A stretch of 64,000 bases of DNA, taken from assembly GCF_009769165.1 (NCBI RefSeq), contig NZ_CP043476.1:2673001-2737000 (forward strand). The letters run 5' to 3'. Below the pieces are notes generated by a model, which was not told the DNA's origin, did no database searches, and saw only the letters and a list, made by a program, of their open reading frames with translations. This document shows positions 38,420 through 47,509 of the stretch, piece after piece. Origin of the DNA: Xanthomonas hyacinthi (lineage in GTDB: Bacteria; Pseudomonadota; Gammaproteobacteria; Xanthomonadales; Xanthomonadaceae). Numbering within the stretch: the first letter of the stretch is position 1; each line of letters starts with the position of its first letter. Both the position numbers and the translations under genes were made by a program.

Positions 38420-39529
38420 ATGAAGACGCGAGCCGCGGTGGCCTGGGCGGCGAACCAGCCGCTGGCCATCGAGGAAGTGGACCTGCAACCGCCCAAGGCC
38501 GGCGAGGTGCTGGTGCGCCTGGTCGCCAGCGGCGTGTGCCACAGCGACGCCAGCACCCTGTCCGGCGCCGATCCGGATGCCGCGTTTCCGGTGATCCTGG
38601 GCCAGGAAGGCGCCGGCGTGGTCGAGGAAGTCGGCGTCGGCGTGAGCAGCGTGCGCCCCGGCGATCACGTGATCCCGCTGTACATGCCCGAATGCGGCGT
38701 GTGCAAGTTCTGCCGCTCCGGGCGCAGCAACCTGTGCCAGGCGATCCGCGCCAGCCAGGACCGCGGCCTGATGCCCGACGGCAGCAGCCGCTTCTCGCTG
38801 CGCGGACGGCCGATCCTGCACTACATGGGCACCAGCACCTTCGCCGAATACACCGTGCTGCCGGAGATTGCGGTGGCCAAGATCCACCCTTCCGCGCCGC
38901 TGGACAAGGTGTGCCTGCTCGGCTGTACGGTCACCACCGGCATCGGCGCGGTGCTCAACACCGCGCGGGTGCGGCCCGGCGACAGCGTGGCGGTGTTCGG
39001 ACTCGGCGGCATCGGCCTGTCGGTGGTGCAGGGCGCGGTGATGGCGCGCGCCGGGCGCATCATCGTGGTCGACATCAACCGCGACAAGTTCGAACTGGCG
39101 CGTGCGCTGGGCGCCACCGATTGCCTGGACCCGAAGGACTTCGGTGCGCCGGTGCAGCAGGTGATCGTCGATCTCACCGATGGCGGCGCCGACCACAGCT
39201 TCGAATGCGTCGGCGACGTGCGCGCGATGCGCGCGGCGCTGGAGTGCTGCCACAAGGGCTGGGGCGAAAGCATCATCCTCGGCGTGGCGCCGAGCGCGCA
39301 GGAGATCAGCACGCGGCCGCTGCAGCTGGTCACCGGCCGCGCCTGGCGCGGCAGCGCGTTCGGCGGGGTCAAGGGCCGCAGCGAACTGCCGGCCTACGCC
39401 GAGCGCTACCTGGCCGGCGAGATCCGCATCGACGAACTGATCAGCGAGACGCTGCCGCTGCAGGACATCAACCGCGCCTTCGATGCGATCCGCGCGGGCA
39501 GGGGCATCAAATCGGTCGTCCTGTACTGA
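38420..39529 (+). CDS. class III-type zinc alcohol dehydrogenase (S-(hydroxymethyl)glutathione dehydrogenase-like)
   Basis: A 369-residue cytosolic medium-chain dehydrogenase. Catalytic zinc ligands are in GVCHSDAST and the [12 protein letters not shown] region; the structural zinc loop has four cysteines ([15 protein letters not shown]); the NAD fold has [15 protein letters not shown]. The length and pattern fit class III enzymes, which oxidise the glutathione adduct of formaldehyde, the product of methanol oxidation. This makes it the natural next step after the PQQ enzyme. A GGAGAGGG site precedes the ATG. Confidence 0.88.
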   Translation: MKTRAAVAWAANQPLAIEEVDLQPPKAGEVLVRLVASGVCHSDASTLSGADPDAAFPVILGQEGAGVVEEVGVGVSSVRPGDHVIPLYMPECGVCKFCRSGRSNLCQAIRASQDRGLMPDGSSRFSLRGRPILHYMGTSTFAEYTVLPEIAVAKIHPSAPLDKVCLLGCTVTTGIGAVLNTARVRPGDSVAVFGLGGIGLSVVQGAVMARAGRIIVVDINRDKFELARALGATDCLDPKDFGAPVQQVIVDLTDGGADHSFECVGDVRAMRAALECCHKGWGESIILGVAPSAQEISTRPLQLVTGRAWRGSAFGGVKGRSELPAYAERYLAGEIRIDELISETLPLQDINRAFDAIRAGRGIKSVVLY

Positions 39530-39544
39530 CACCAAGGAGCACGC

Positions 39545-41941
39545 ATGGCTAGCAGAAAAGATCGCAGTCCTTCGCCGGCGAGCGCGCATGCGCTGGCCAT
39601 CGCCATCCTCATCGCATTGGCGTCCGCACCGGCCGCCGCACAGAGCACGGTCAATGCCGGCGATGCGCAGATCACCGCGCTGGACCGGGTCGAGGTCACC
39701 GCCACGCCGATCCCCGGCACCCTGATCGATGCCGACCACCTGCCGTACACGGTGCAGATCGCCAATGCCGACGACATCGCGCGCAGCCAGGCCGGCAACC
39801 TCACCGATTTCATGCTGCGGCAGATGAACGGCGTGGACACCAACGAGGTGCAGGGCAGCCCGTTCCAGACCGATCTCACCTTCCACGGCTTCCGCGCCTC
39901 GGCGCTGCCGGGCGCCTCGCAAGGCGTGTCGGTGTATCTGGACGGGGTGCGCATGAACGAGCCGTTCGCCGACATCGTCAGCTGGGACATGATGCCGGAG
40001 GCGGCGATCCGCAGCGTCGCGCTGATGCCCGGCTCCAATCCGTTGTTCGGCCCCAACACGCTCGGCGGCGCGCTGGCGTTCACCACCCAGTCGGGCCTGA
40101 CCGCGCCGGGGCTGCGCGCCGAGCTGTCGTTCGGCAGCGGTGCGCGCAAGCGCCTGGACGCCTCCTACGGCTATGCCGGGCGCGACGGCCTGCATGCCTT
40201 CGTCGCGGTCACCGGCTTCGACGAGGACGGCTGGCGCGACGCCTCCGCAGGCCGCCTCGGCAGCGTGTTCGGCAAAGTGGGCAAGCAAGGCGAGAACACC
40301 GACTGGGATGTGTCGCTGCTGCACGGGCGCAGCCGCCTGATCGGCAACGGCCTGCTGCCCGGCAGCCGCTACACCGACGACGGCGTCGAACCCGGCCTGT
40401 ACGCGGCCGACCGCGACGCGGTCTACACCTCGCCGGACCTGACCCGCAACCGCAACACGCTGCTGACCGCGCAGCTGGACCACCGCTTCGACGCCGACAC
40501 CGCGCTGCATCTGCTGGCCTATTACCGCGAAGGCGGCCGCGACACCGTCAACGGCGACATCAACGAGGACTACGAGGAATTCGTCGAGGACTGCGCCGAC
40601 GGCTATGCGGCCGACGGCACGCCGCTGGACGACGACTGCACGGTGTCGCGCGCGCAGGCCGACGCCTTGCACAGCGGCGTGCTCAACACCACGCAGATGC
40701 GCCAGCACGTCGCGGGCGTGGCGCTGAATTTCAGCCGCCAGGCCGGCGCGCATGCGCTCAGCCTCGGCGCCACCTACGACCGCAACCGGGTGCGCTACCG
40801 GCAGTACGCACAGGAGGGTTTCGTGGAGGACGACCGCTCCGTCGTCGCCGATCCCGACGAGGAGCGCGCATTCTTTTCCGGGGTCAGCGGTCGCAGCAGC
40901 ACATTGGGCGTGTTCGCCGCCGATACCTGGGAACTGAGCGAAGCCACGCACGTGACCGCCGCGCTGCGCTGGAACCGGGTCGAGGTCAGCAACGTGCTGT
41001 CCACCGCCGAGGACGGCGCGCTGCCGCGCGAACGCTTCGTGTTCGCCAAGGCCAATCCGTCGCTGGGCATCACCCAGCGCCTCGGCGGCAGCTTCACCGC
41101 CTTCGCCTCGGCCTCGCAGAACAGCCGCGCGCCGACCGCGATCGAACTGGGCTGCGCCGATCCGGAGCAGCCGTGCCGGCTGCCGACCGGGCTGCAGGCC
41201 GATCCGCGCCTGGAGCAGATCGTCTCGCGCACCTACGAGGTCGGTGTGCGCTGGAACCCGTCGCCGCAGCAGGCCTTCAACGCCTCGCTGTACCGGGCCG
41301 ACAACCGCGACGACATCCTGTTCCTGCGCGCGCCCGACACCCAGCGGGGCTACTTCGACAACGTCGGCCGCACCCGCTACCAGGGCGCGGACCTGAGCTG
41401 GCGCGCCAGCCACGGCGCGCTGCGCTGGTTCGCCGGCTACAGCTATCTCGACGCGACCTATCGCAGTAGCGGCGAATTGCTGTCCGGCGAACGGGTCATC
41501 GCCCTGCGTCCCGGCCTGCGCATCGCCGCGCTGCCGCGGCACAATCTCAAGCTCGGGGTGGAGTGGCAGCGCGCTGCGCTGACCCTGGGTGCGGGCCTGC
41601 GCGCGGTGTCCGGACGGGTGGCCAGCGGCAACGAGGACGGCCAGGTGGACAACGCCGAAGACGGCGGGACAGCGCCGGCGCATATCGACATCGGCACCGC
41701 CGGCTATGCGTTGGTGGATCTGCATGCCCGCTGGACCATCAATACGCGCTTGTCGGTGTTCGCACGTATCGACAATGTGTTCGATCGTCGTTACGCCACC
41801 TATGCCGCAGTGGCCGAGGATGTGTTTCCGGGCGGCCAACTGGCACGCCCACAGGACGCTGCGCTGGAAACCGGGCCAGCCCGCTTTCTGGCGCCGGGTG
41901 CGCCGCGCCAGTATCTGATCGGTTTGCGCTGGAATTTGTAG
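39545..41941 (+). CDS. TonB-dependent receptor linked to the quinoprotein cluster
   Basis: A 798-residue outer-membrane receptor: signal peptide to about residue 34, TonB-box region RVEVTATP, plug with LTDFMLRQMNGVDTNEV and FHGFRASALPGASQGVSVYLDGVRMNEPF, and a barrel ending LIGLRWNL. Between about residues 337 and 366 lies a highly acidic loop with two cysteines (NEDYEEFVEDC, PLDDDC). It starts 15 bases after the dehydrogenase gene behind an AAGGAG site, so it is in the same operon. In methylotrophs a TonB receptor (LutH) takes up lanthanides for XoxF; the same job is plausible here but is inference. Confidence 0.85.
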   Translation: MASRKDRSPSPASAHALAIAILIALASAPAAAQSTVNAGDAQITALDRVEVTATPIPGTLIDADHLPYTVQIANADDIARSQAGNLTDFMLRQMNGVDTNEVQGSPFQTDLTFHGFRASALPGASQGVSVYLDGVRMNEPFADIVSWDMMPEAAIRSVALMPGSNPLFGPNTLGGALAFTTQSGLTAPGLRAELSFGSGARKRLDASYGYAGRDGLHAFVAVTGFDEDGWRDASAGRLGSVFGKVGKQGENTDWDVSLLHGRSRLIGNGLLPGSRYTDDGVEPGLYAADRDAVYTSPDLTRNRNTLLTAQLDHRFDADTALHLLAYYREGGRDTVNGDINEDYEEFVEDCADGYAADGTPLDDDCTVSRAQADALHSGVLNTTQMRQHVAGVALNFSRQAGAHALSLGATYDRNRVRYRQYAQEGFVEDDRSVVADPDEERAFFSGVSGRSSTLGVFAADTWELSEATHVTAALRWNRVEVSNVLSTAEDGALPRERFVFAKANPSLGITQRLGGSFTAFASASQNSRAPTAIELGCADPEQPCRLPTGLQADPRLEQIVSRTYEVGVRWNPSPQQAFNASLYRADNRDDILFLRAPDTQRGYFDNVGRTRYQGADLSWRASHGALRWFAGYSYLDATYRSSGELLSGERVIALRPGLRIAALPRHNLKLGVEWQRAALTLGAGLRAVSGRVASGNEDGQVDNAEDGGTAPAHIDIGTAGYALVDLHARWTINTRLSVFARIDNVFDRRYATYAAVAEDVFPGGQLARPQDAALETGPARFLAPGAPRQYLIGLRWNL

Positions 41942-42020
41942 CGCATTGCATCTGCGTGGAGTGGACCGCGCCCCGGGAACGTCCGTCACGAACCCGGGGT
42001 CCGCCTGGCCGACAACCGTG

Positions 42021-42707
42021 TCAACGACGATATCCGACGCCATACTGGAAGAACGCCTGCGTCCGACCCACCATGACTTCCAGTCCTGCGGCGCTGCATG
42101 CGGCCTGCAGTTCGCTGCTCGTGTAGTAGTTCTTGACGATCGTGCTGACGTTGCCATTGCGTAGGCGGCGCTGCATCAGCTGGCCCTCCACGCCCACGAC
42201 GTGCGGCGACAGCGTCTCGGGTTTGGGCAGATTGTCGACGAAGAAGAATTTCCCGCCCACAGCGAGCGCGCTCGCTACCGCGCACAGGAACTGCAGCAGC
42301 AGCTCTCGCGGCACATGCGAAATCCAGAAGGCGAACACCACCGCGTCGTAGGTCCGCGCGGGTCGCCATTGGAAGAGATCTGCTTGCACCGTAAGCGCCC
42401 GCGGGTCTCGGGTCGCCGGATTGAACGCGAGCATCTGCGCCGATCCATCCACCATGGTCAGCGTGCGTGCCTTCGGCAGCAGCTGTACGCTCCAGATGCC
42501 GGTGCCGGCCGCGAGCTCGAGGATATCGCCCTGCAGTGCCGCGGCATCCAGCGCGTCCTGCACGACAGCGGCCTCTTCGCGCCAGCGGGCGTTCGGCGCG
42601 TCACCCTCATCGAACTGTCCGCGGCGGAACCACCAGTCGTCGTATTCGGTAGCGCGGTCGTCGTAGTAACGTTGTTGTTCGATCAGTACCGATTGCCATT
42701 GCGTCAT
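42021..42707 (-). CDS. class I SAM-dependent methyltransferase
   Basis: A 228-residue cytosolic methyltransferase. Motif I is LELAAGTGIWS, followed by MVDGSAQML, the acidic VQADLFQW and the strand AVVFAFWISHV. The N-terminal YYDDRATEYDDWWFRR is typical of small-molecule methyltransferases. The ATG at 42707 has AGGA seven bases upstream. It lies on the same strand just downstream of the phosphonate operon and may belong to it, in which case it could methylate the product or a precursor; the substrate is unknown. Confidence 0.8.
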   Translation of the reverse strand: MTQWQSVLIEQQRYYDDRATEYDDWWFRRGQFDEGDAPNARWREEAAVVQDALDAAALQGDILELAAGTGIWSVQLLPKARTLTMVDGSAQMLAFNPATRDPRALTVQADLFQWRPARTYDAVVFAFWISHVPRELLLQFLCAVASALAVGGKFFFVDNLPKPETLSPHVVGVEGQLMQRRLRNGNVSTIVKNYYTSSELQAACSAAGLEVMVGRTQAFFQYGVGYRR

Positions 42708-42766
42708 GATGCATTCCTGGTCTGTAGAAGTGGGGATGGCAGGCGCCAGCGTGTCGCCGGATGGCT

Positions 42767-43169
42767 TCAGGTCGCCTGCAATGCCTGCAAGCGACGCTGG
42801 CCCTGGCGGATGCCTGCGACGACTTCCGCGGTCGAACACATGTCCAGCACCTTGGGAGACTCAAGCATCGTGGGCGATGCGCCTTGGTCGAGCAGGAGCT
42901 TGTTCAAGCGCAAGAAACCGATGGTGCGAATGTTGGCTTCGGCGAACAGGTGGTGCTGATCGAGCTGCTGACAGCGGTGCGCGATGGCGTGCGTCGTTGC
43001 ATCGTCCAGCTCGGTAGGCGCGCCACAGTTCGAGGGCCGGCGCACCTGGGTGGCATCCCGGGAAAGGATGCTGTGCGCCTTTCGTAGGCACTGTCTGCAG
43101 TCGCTCGATCGTAACGTCAGCCTCGTCGCGGTGCTGCAGTTGCAGGCTCAGGGGCAGCACGGCAGACAT
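42767..43169 (-). pseudogene. small Fic-like gene with a frameshift, last part of the phosphonate operon
   Basis: The ATG at 43169 overlaps the tauE stop (TGATG) and starts a good protein beginning (SLQLQHRDEADVTIERLQ), but after about 30 residues that frame becomes nonsense-like. A second frame then continues sensibly from about 43095 to 42767: RKAHSILSRDATQ, HHLFAEANIRT, LRLNKLLLDQG, AEVVAGIRQGQ. One base change of frame near 43085-43110 would join them into about 134 residues. HLFAEANIRT aligns with the Fic motif HxFx(D/E)GNxR apart from Gly positions, so a degenerate Fido fold is possible. Either an indel/sequencing error or a decayed gene. Confidence 0.5.
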
Positions 43170-44011
43170 CAGTAGAACACCTTCCATAGCGTCACCAGCG
43201 AGGCGGTCAACATGACCAGGCCAAAGGCCCGCTTGAGCTTGCGGGTGGGCCAGCGGTGAGCGGCGGAGACCCCCGTCGGTGCCAGGAGCGTGGCAGGAAA
43301 GGCCACCGCGACAGCCGCCGTCCAGCACACCAGCCCAACCAGGCCCTGGCTGTCGCCCAGTGCGGGCATCGGGCCAAGCACGAAGGTGAGTGCGCCGATC
43401 AGGGAGACGGCCAGCCCGACCGCACTTCCCACCGCCACCGCGTTGCGCATCTCCAGGCGGTCGTGCTGGGCGAGCACATACGGCACGGTCAGACTGGCGC
43501 CGCCGACACCGGCTGTCGCGCTGAACAACCCGATCAATCCACCGACCAGACTCGCCGGCACGCGCGTGGCGAGCGTGTGTGCCAATGGTTGGTCGGGCTG
43601 CGGCGCTGGGATTCCCGCGCCACGGAGCATGCACAGGCCGAAATAGCCGGCATAGGCACTGAAGATTGCCGCCACCCAGACGCCGTGAATGCTGCCTGCG
43701 ATCGCTGCGCCGATGGCCGCGCCGGCACCGGCGGTCGGCGCCAGCCGTAGCGCCCAGCCGATCGGAAGCGCGCCCCGTCGATACTGCGCGAGCACGGCAC
43801 TGGCCGTGGCTGGAATGGTGGCCGCCAACGCAGTAGCCACCGCCACCTGGGGCACGACGGCCATGTCCATCCGAAACTGCAGCGGCAACAGGACGATGAA
43901 GACCGGCACCATCAGGAAGCCGCCGCCCACGCCCAGCAGGCCGGAGAGGAATCCAGACAGCACGCCGGTCAGAATCAACAGCGGGTAGATCCAGCCGATG
44001 CCGTCCATCAC
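43169..44011 (-). CDS. TauE/SafE-family sulfite/organoanion exporter
   Basis: A 280-residue inner-membrane protein with about eight helices and the family glycines: LSGLLGVGGGFLMVPVFIVLLP near the N-terminus and ATAGVGGASLTVPYVLAQHD in the second half, which repeat one another. TauE/SafE proteins move sulfite, sulfoacetate and related anions. Its ATG overlaps the stop of the asparagine-synthetase fusion gene (ATGA), so it is co-translated with the phosphonate genes and is the obvious candidate to export the phosphonate product, a close shape analogue of sulfoacetate. That role is inference. Confidence 0.87.
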   Translation of the reverse strand: MMDGIGWIYPLLILTGVLSGFLSGLLGVGGGFLMVPVFIVLLPLQFRMDMAVVPQVAVATALAATIPATASAVLAQYRRGALPIGWALRLAPTAGAGAAIGAAIAGSIHGVWVAAIFSAYAGYFGLCMLRGAGIPAPQPDQPLAHTLATRVPASLVGGLIGLFSATAGVGGASLTVPYVLAQHDRLEMRNAVAVGSAVGLAVSLIGALTFVLGPMPALGDSQGLVGLVCWTAAVAVAFPATLLAPTGVSAAHRWPTRKLKRAFGLVMLTASLVTLWKVFY

Positions 44012-47000
44012 GCCACCGTCCTTTCGCCCCAGGGAAGCGAGTACGTTTTCAGGTTGGTGTAGGTACGCATGGCTTCCAGGACGCCTTCCTTGCAGCCCAG
44101 GCCTGAGCTCTTGATCCCGCCGAACGGGGTGGACTCAAGTCGAAAGCCAGGCACCTCGCGGATGTTCACCGATCCTGTCTGCAATTCGGCCACGCAGCGC
44201 TGAATGTAGTCCCAGCGATTGCTGCACACCGCCGACGACAGCCCAAAGTCGCTGGCATTGGCGATCCTGATTGCATCGTCGATCGAGTCGATACGGATGA
44301 TCGGCGCCACTGGTCCGAACGTCTCCTGTCGCACCAGCTCCATGGTCGGTGCGACGCGATCGACGACGGTGGGCAGATACTGCGCGCCGCTACGCCGATG
44401 CCCGCACAGGACCTGGGCACCGGCGGCAGCGGCTGCATCGACTCGGCGTTCGATCTGCGCGGCCGCCGCATCGTCGATCACGGTACCCAGATCCACCTGC
44501 GGATCGAACGGATCGCCCACCTTCAGTCGCTGCGTGGCCTGCACCAGACGCTCCGCGAAGGCGTCTGCGACCTGTCGATGCACCAGCAATCGTTTGATCG
44601 CCGTACACCGTTGCCCGCTGTTGCGATAGGCCCCGGCCACCGCCAGCGAGACGGCTTCGTCGAGATCGGCATCTTCCATCACGATCATCGGATCGTTGCC
44701 CCCGAGTTCCAGCACCTGTCGTTTATAAACGCAACGAGCGGCGATCTGCTTGCCTGCGGCGACGCTGCCGGTGAAGGTCACCAGATCCACCTGTTCGCTG
44801 GTCAGCAGCGCCTCCCCGATGACCTCAGGTCTGCCGGTGACGACCGACAGCATCGGCCCGGGAAGCCCGGCATCGGACAGCAGATCGGCAAACAGCAATG
44901 CGGTCAGCGGGGTCTTTTCGCTGGGTTTGAGGAGCATCCTGTTGTTGGTCGCGATGGACGGCACGATCTTGTGCGCGACCTGATTGAGCGGATGGTTGAA
45001 CGGGGTGATCGCGACGATCACACCGAGCAGCGGATCGCGCTGCGTGTAGACGCGACGTGGATGTCCGGTCTGGGTGATGTCGCACGCATAGATATCGCCA
45101 TCGTCGATCAGCACCTGATGAGCGGCCGTGCGCAGCACCTCTGCGGCACGGCCGACTTCGTAGCTGGCATCGCGTACGCACAGTCCGCTCTCGGCCACGA
45201 TCGACTGCACGAACGCGGCAGTGCGTGCCATCAGCAGGTCGCGCGCGGTGGACAGGATCGTATACCGCTGATGGCGTGTGAGCGTTGGACGGTAGGCATA
45301 CGCCTGGGCAAGCGCAGATCGCACGTCATGCGCCTGTGCCAGGGGCACCGTTCCAACCAGCGAGCCGTTGTAGGGGAAGCGCACTTCCAGGCGGTCGATG
45401 GCATTATTCACCCGTGTACCGGCGATGCGCCATTGTTCGTGTCGCAATTGCAATTCGCTCACGTCGGCTCCTCGCGTCGGTCGGTGCGTCTGCGTAGGGA
45501 CGCTGCGGGAATCCGCAGCAGCGGCGATCGGCGCTGCCTGCGGTGGCGACCCGGCGCCTGCAGCTGGTGCTGCATCGACCACGCCCCGGTACCATAGCTC
45601 CACGTTCATCAGCATCCACACCTTCTTGCCGTAGAAGTCGTGGTCCAGCGACTGCGGATGGGAGAGGAAATGCTCTAGCCGCCTGGAGTCGAATAGGCCA
45701 CGCTCGCGGCAACGTTGATCGAGCAGGATCGCCTTCGCGTCGTCCAGCATGCCGGCCTTGAGCCAGTCGTCCAGCGGAGTGGGGAACCCCATCTTCTTAC
45801 GCTGCGCAAGATGCGGCGGCAACAGGCGTTGGGCGGACTTGCGCAGCAGATACTTGTTCTGGTCCAGCACTTCGGACGCGTTGAAGGCCGAGGTGCCCAG
45901 TGCGCGCATCAACGCGAGAGGGGAGCGCCATTTCATCTTCAGGCGATGCGGCATATGGACGAAAGTCTCGACCAGCTCATGGTCGGCAAAGGGAACGCGC
46001 CCCTCCAAGGACGCGAGCATGCCGATGGTGTCCACCTTGTCCAGCACGCAGCCTAGGTGGATCTTTTGGAACACGTGCAGCACCCTGTCGTGCGGATCGC
46101 AATCGCGGGTCTGATCGAATGCGTCCTCGAAGGGTGCCAGTGTCTTGCGGTCGCCGTTCAGACGGATGCGCACGTCGGGCGAGAACAGCGCCATCTTTTC
46201 GTCCAGTGGCATCCAGTGATAAACGTTGAAAAAGTGCTCGATCTGCCGTGTGCAGCCGAGGTTGCTGACCGGTCCGTAGGGGTCGCTGCCCAGCTTGCTA
46301 AGCCATTGCGCCGCCGGACCCAATACGCGCCGTGTCGCCGCGATCTTCTTCCAATCGAATGGCGAGCGCATTACCCGTCCGTAGCCGCCGAACAGCTCGT
46401 CCGCACCGTCGCCGCTGAGCGCCACCTTGACGTGGCGACGCATCTCCTTGGACAGCTTCAGGCCGGCCACCATCTGCGGAATCATCAGCGGGGCATCGCA
46501 TTGCGCGATCAGTGGCGCCATGCCGTCGATGTACTCCTGTCGGTCGATCAGCAGATGGGTATGTTCGGCACCGACCGCGGCGGCGGCCTCGGCCGCATAC
46601 GCGCCTTCGTCGTAGCCATGGGTGCCATAGCCAACCGAGAAGGTCTGCGGAGGCGAGGTCATGTGGCGGGCCATTAGCGCCACCATGATGTTCGAATCCA
46701 ACCCGCCGCTCAGGTAGGCGCCGAGTGGAACATCCGACACCAGACATCGGCGTACGGCCGCATCGAGCTTCTCGGAGAGCGCCTGCAGCCAATCGGCTTC
46801 ACTTCTACGATGCTCCGCAGTCGGGATGGGCAGCGACCAATACCGGTGGCGCTGCAGCTGCGTCGGGCTCGCCACCAGCATCTCGCCGGGCAGCAGCTTG
46901 TGGACGCCTTCGAAATAGGTGTTGTCCCAGACCGGTTGACGGAACGACAGGTAGCTGGAGATGCCGTCGAGATCGGCGCGCCGTTCGAATCCGCGATGCT

Positions 47001-47499
47001 GGAAAAATGCCTTGACTTCCGAGGCGAACACAAAATCCGAGCCGATCTGAGTCCAGTACAGCGGCTTCACGCCCAGCCGATCGCGCGCCAGCGTCAGAGT
47101 GGCGGTGCGTGGATCCCAGGCGGCGAACGCGAACATGCCCGACAACCGTTCCACGCACTGCGCACCCCAATGGATGAAGCTGCGTAGCAACACCTCGGTA
47201 TCCGAACGCGTCTGGAACTGCGCGCCCAGCGCTTCAAGCTGCCGACGCAATTGCTTGTAGTTATAGATCTCGCCGTTGAACACCAGCGCCACGCCGGTGT
47301 GCCCGTCCAGCATCGGCTGATGGCCGCCCGGGACATCGATGACGCTGAGCCGACGAAAGCCCAGGCCGACCGGTCCGGAGAGGTGGATGCCTGCGTCGTC
47401 CGGACCACGGTGCACGATGGTCTGGTTCATCGCATGCAGCATGCCGTACTTCTCGAAGGTGGCGCCGTCGCGATGGAAGATGCCTACGAATCCGCACAT
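44008..47499 (-). CDS. fusion of glutamine-dependent asparagine synthetase and phosphonoacetaldehyde-dehydrogenase-type ALDH
   Basis: An 1163-residue two-enzyme protein in one frame. Residues 1-635 are a class B asparagine synthetase: catalytic C2 (MCGFVGIF), glutaminase loop (HRGPDD), PP-loop SGGLDS at 264-269, and SGDGADELFGGY. After an Ala/Pro/Gln linker (about 636-675) comes an aldehyde dehydrogenase (about 680-1163): AITPFNHPLNQVAHK, KPSEKTPLTALLFADLL, FTGSVAAGKQIA, VLELGGNDPM and the nucleophile C965 in NSGQRC. Its pattern matches PhnY-type phosphonoacetaldehyde dehydrogenases. Together they would oxidise phosphonoacetaldehyde to phosphonoacetate and amidate a carboxylate using glutamine. 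Ten bases separate it from the nucleotidyltransferase gene. Confidence 0.88.
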   Translation of the reverse strand: MCGFVGIFHRDGATFEKYGMLHAMNQTIVHRGPDDAGIHLSGPVGLGFRRLSVIDVPGGHQPMLDGHTGVALVFNGEIYNYKQLRRQLEALGAQFQTRSDTEVLLRSFIHWGAQCVERLSGMFAFAAWDPRTATLTLARDRLGVKPLYWTQIGSDFVFASEVKAFFQHRGFERRADLDGISSYLSFRQPVWDNTYFEGVHKLLPGEMLVASPTQLQRHRYWSLPIPTAEHRRSEADWLQALSEKLDAAVRRCLVSDVPLGAYLSGGLDSNIMVALMARHMTSPPQTFSVGYGTHGYDEGAYAAEAAAAVGAEHTHLLIDRQEYIDGMAPLIAQCDAPLMIPQMVAGLKLSKEMRRHVKVALSGDGADELFGGYGRVMRSPFDWKKIAATRRVLGPAAQWLSKLGSDPYGPVSNLGCTRQIEHFFNVYHWMPLDEKMALFSPDVRIRLNGDRKTLAPFEDAFDQTRDCDPHDRVLHVFQKIHLGCVLDKVDTIGMLASLEGRVPFADHELVETFVHMPHRLKMKWRSPLALMRALGTSAFNASEVLDQNKYLLRKSAQRLLPPHLAQRKKMGFPTPLDDWLKAGMLDDAKAILLDQRCRERGLFDSRRLEHFLSHPQSLDHDFYGKKVWMLMNVELWYRGVVDAAPAAGAGSPPQAAPIAAAADSRSVPTQTHRPTRGADVSELQLRHEQWRIAGTRVNNAIDRLEVRFPYNGSLVGTVPLAQAHDVRSALAQAYAYRPTLTRHQRYTILSTARDLLMARTAAFVQSIVAESGLCVRDASYEVGRAAEVLRTAAHQVLIDDGDIYACDITQTGHPRRVYTQRDPLLGVIVAITPFNHPLNQVAHKIVPSIATNNRMLLKPSEKTPLTALLFADLLSDAGLPGPMLSVVTGRPEVIGEALLTSEQVDLVTFTGSVAAGKQIAARCVYKRQVLELGGNDPMIVMEDADLDEAVSLAVAGAYRNSGQRCTAIKRLLVHRQVADAFAERLVQATQRLKVGDPFDPQVDLGTVIDDAAAAQIERRVDAAAAAGAQVLCGHRRSGAQYLPTVVDRVAPTMELVRQETFGPVAPIIRIDSIDDAIRIANASDFGLSSAVCSNRWDYIQRCVAELQTGSVNIREVPGFRLESTPFGGIKSSGLGCKEGVLEAMRTYTNLKTYSLPWGERTVA

Positions 47500-47509
47500 G
47501 GGGTTTCCT

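Noticed and set aside
38360..42157. 1265-codon minus-strand frame opposite the alcohol dehydrogenase and receptor genes
   Set aside because: Antisense shadow; no motifs, and both plus-strand genes have clear families.
44008..47499. Two separate genes (AsnB and ALDH) joined by a sequencing error
   Set aside because: The linker is continuous, in frame and low-complexity as expected for a natural fusion, with no start codon and ribosome site before the ALDH part that I could see.
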